Assembly: GCA_964625575.1 (NCBI GenBank)
Contig: CAZVBQ010000014.1
Coordinates: 1-64,000 of the forward strand
Direction: 5' to 3'
Source: UTCHB3 sp964625575
Lineage (GTDB): Bacteria; Bacteroidota; Ignavibacteria; Ignavibacteriales; Ignavibacteriaceae
DNA: 64,000 nt
Of this stretch, positions 63,001 to 64,000 are shown in pieces (within the stretch, counting starts at the first letter, position 1; each line of letters begins with the position of its first letter). The position numbers and the translations under genes are program-made. The notes under the pieces are model-generated. The model did not search any database and was not told the DNA's origin. It saw only the letters and a program-made list of their open reading frames with translations.

Positions 63001-64000
63001 GAACTGGTGCACATAATACTTTCTGCCCGTGTTCATTTGCTCCGTGAGATCGAAAGTCCGGGCGTAATATCCTCTGAATTTGGTTCCTTTTTGAATCTCG
63101 AAATCTGTTCTTTTTCCGGCGTTCGGCGAATTCACTTTTGGAGATTCTTTTTTAGGGTCAGCAGGTTTCTCTTCCTTCCTGGAACCCGGCGACAGGTCGA
63201 TCACGCCTTTAGGATCAGGTCGCGAGGGAGGCATTGCCGGAGGTGCTGAATCAAATATGGCGGGGGGTGGAGGTGTTTGAACTATCTCTTCCTCCTCACG
63301 CATGTTTGAAGTGGCGATCTTGCCTTCAATTGCTTCGATTTTAACAGCAATTTCAATAAGGAGTGGGTTACCGGGGAAGAGGGGATGAAGTTCCTTTAGC
63401 AGGTTTTTTGCGGGTACGAGCTTGAACTGACTGAAAAAAAGTTCAAGCATCAGAAGCTTGGCTTTATTTACCCGCTCTTGATCGCTGTCTTCTTCCATGA
63501 CCTTCTTTATGGCATATTCCGCATACCATGCCTCTTCATATTTGATCGCTTCGCTCGCGTCTGAGAGATAATCACCGGCGGGCGCAAGCAATTTCGAGAG
63601 GAAAGAAGATTTCTGTCCCGCGAGGTTTTTGAGCCATTCCCTCAGCTTCGGTTTTCTAACCGGAAGTGTCGCGTCCACGTTGAACGCCGTATCAAAATTT
63701 CTGAGAGCATCCTGATATTTACCGAGAGCAGCGAGGCATGAAGTTTTGTACTCGAGTGCCCTGGCGCCGTACTCAGCCGAAAGATTAATTACATAGTCAA
63801 AATCCACAAGGGCGGATTCATACAAACCCATCCTGTACTGGACCTTACCCCTAAAAAAACGGGCATTCGGATCCCGTTCAGCCAGTTTAACAGCGATATT
63901 CGCGTACTCAAGAGCATCGGCCACTTCAAAATTATCGAGACATGCCAAGGCAAGCAGGTAGTTGGCTTCAGGGTCATTTGGAAGGAGATCGATCAATTTT
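60091..64000 (-). CDS. TPR protein with three tandem CbxX-type AAA+ modules (N-terminus outside window)
   Basis: At least 1301 residues; the frame is open to the right edge, so the start lies beyond it. TPR-like repeats fill the first 220 or so visible residues, followed by a proline-rich linker (about 240-290) and a beta-rich region (about 300-440). Three AAA+ modules of the CbxX/CfqX (SpoVK) type follow, each with Walker A GNPGTGKTTVAR (near residues 507, 795 and 1084) and Walker B LFIDEAYTL. The spacing is about 289 residues. The family has one such module in CbbX and EccA. All three appear intact. The TPR plus CbxX pairing recalls the type VII secretion ATPase EccA, but no ESX gene is present; the role is unknown. 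Confidence 0.85.
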   Translation of the reverse strand, partial: KLIDLLPNDPEANYLLALACLDNFEVADALEYANIAVKLAERDPNARFFRGKVQYRMGLYESALVDFDYVINLSAEYGARALEYKTSCLAALGKYQDALRNFDTAFNVDATLPVRKPKLREWLKNLAGQKSSFLSKLLAPAGDYLSDASEAIKYEEAWYAEYAIKKVMEEDSDQERVNKAKLLMLELFFSQFKLVPAKNLLKELHPLFPGNPLLIEIAVKIEAIEGKIATSNMREEEEIVQTPPPPAIFDSAPPAMPPSRPDPKGVIDLSPGSRKEEKPADPKKESPKVNSPNAGKRTDFEIQKGTKFRGYYARTFDLTEQMNTGRKYYVHQFNAPTTGLIAVELIISNPYFNNSDVAVNGQALWFLNDKQIGESNFELQIESEWSNVAVVQSWGTGNPGFWQTGQGAVEIYLNKQLVCKKYFILGFSVIYDLEHYDVNEIEEMEAAGIESGDSEGLSVDKVLADLDGFIGLGSVKQTMRDFVDYLNFIQERKKLGLKTKEGLSVNSVFLGNPGTGKTTVARIVGDIFKAMGILSKGHIVEVDRATLVGQYVGETAQKTEKVIEDSMGGILFIDEAYTLVKKGGTGQDFGQEAIDTLLKRMEDKAGEFVTIVAGYPNEMNDFLESNPGMKSRFTQFFNFEDYTPDEMIQIFEMMAKKEDYNLSEGAITILHKEFTNLYRNRDKTFGNGRLVRNTYDDAKMRLSKRYLKLPPGMRTPAALTTFEPEDIAAVFKKDEGKTFEVGINEEKLKESLDKLNGLMGLNLVKKEINELVKIARFYFERGENLQNKFSDHIIFLGNPGTGKTTVARIFSDIYSALGILPKGHLVETDRQTLVSSYVGQTAAKTTEVINQSIGGTLFIDEAYTLVKAGDNSGSDFGKEAIDTLLKRMEDDRGKFIVIAAGYTEDMEKFLDSNAGLKSRFTKFILFEDYTPDELVSIAVNIFKSKDLKMSDDTKLKLRGYFNERYRQRDKTFSNARMVRNIAEAAVKRHLLRLVEIPNDELTEEVSATITVEDISELSPAHEKKHVRVEGDAKLLEQHLKELESLTGLSEVKKATEKLISSLKIAKLREERGLKVIKKNLHVVFMGNPGTGKTTVARLLSKIYKELGLLEKGHLIEVDRSSLVAGYQGQTAQKTDDVIKKALGGTLFIDEAYTLSRGANDFGQEAIDTLLKRMEDYSDQLVVIVAGYPNEMRNFLDSNPGLQSRFTNFFMFEDYTPEEMLEITKVLSEKSGYKLDDAAFAHLTEVFRGIYDNRDQNFGNARTVRNVLYKAIGNQEERILTLSNLSDEDLVKITIDDVQNLEL

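Overview
The window most likely comes from a member of the Bacteroidota/Chlorobi superphylum, and I would guess the Ignavibacteriota. The evidence is a 2281-residue SprA (the type IX secretion translocon), a two-subunit adenosylcobalamin methylmalonyl-CoA mutase with MeaB, several small LolA-like, DUF4412 and WD40 secreted proteins, and AT-rich intergenic DNA in which only some genes carry a clear Shine-Dalgarno sequence. This placement is inference from gene content. There is one 100-N scaffold gap (5290-5389).

Positions 1-5500 are the unusual part. After the tail of a DUF72 gene come dinB (DNA polymerase IV) and an error-prone type DNA polymerase III alpha subunit split into two separate genes at the palm/fingers boundary. 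Each half has its own promoter with the same palindromic operator at exactly the same offset. Between the halves lie a 48-codon reverse-strand ORF and a 26-codon leader-like ORF. Degenerate intergenic repeats and the assembly gap flank the locus, and it looks more GC-rich than the rest of the window. It reads as a damage-inducible translesion (mutasome-like) cassette.

Positions 5500-22400 are mostly housekeeping and signalling: a TatD nuclease fused to a radical SAM domain, two envelope proteins, pyrophosphatase, MFS and MATE transporters, a PAS-histidine kinase, a MauE/thioredoxin-like membrane protein in an operon with an RsbW-like kinase and two STAS antagonists (a partner-switching module), a WD40 protein, purM, an M1 aminopeptidase, a HIT protein and an orphan sigma-54 response regulator.

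Positions 22500-48200 are dominated by catabolism and the envelope. A methionine gamma-lyase-like enzyme, alanine dehydrogenase, a CoA-transferase and a phosphatase form an apparent operon. sprA follows, then a phosphodiesterase and an alpha/beta hydrolase, then mutA-mutB-meaB. 2-Oxobutyrate from the lyase could enter the propionyl-CoA route that ends at the mutase. Next come a tail-specific protease and an odd three-gene operon (permease, lone hydantoinase-A-like protein, NanE).

Positions 48200-64000 hold murB, an SbtA-like permease, small secreted and VOC proteins, a GNAT enzyme, two adjacent tRNA-Ser genes, katG, a second MATE transporter, PspC and LiaF-like membrane proteins, a four-cysteine protein of unknown function, a queuosine-precursor transporter, and a TPR protein with three tandem CbxX-type AAA+ modules that runs off the right end. 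I saw no CRISPR array, rRNA, prophage or intact insertion sequence.
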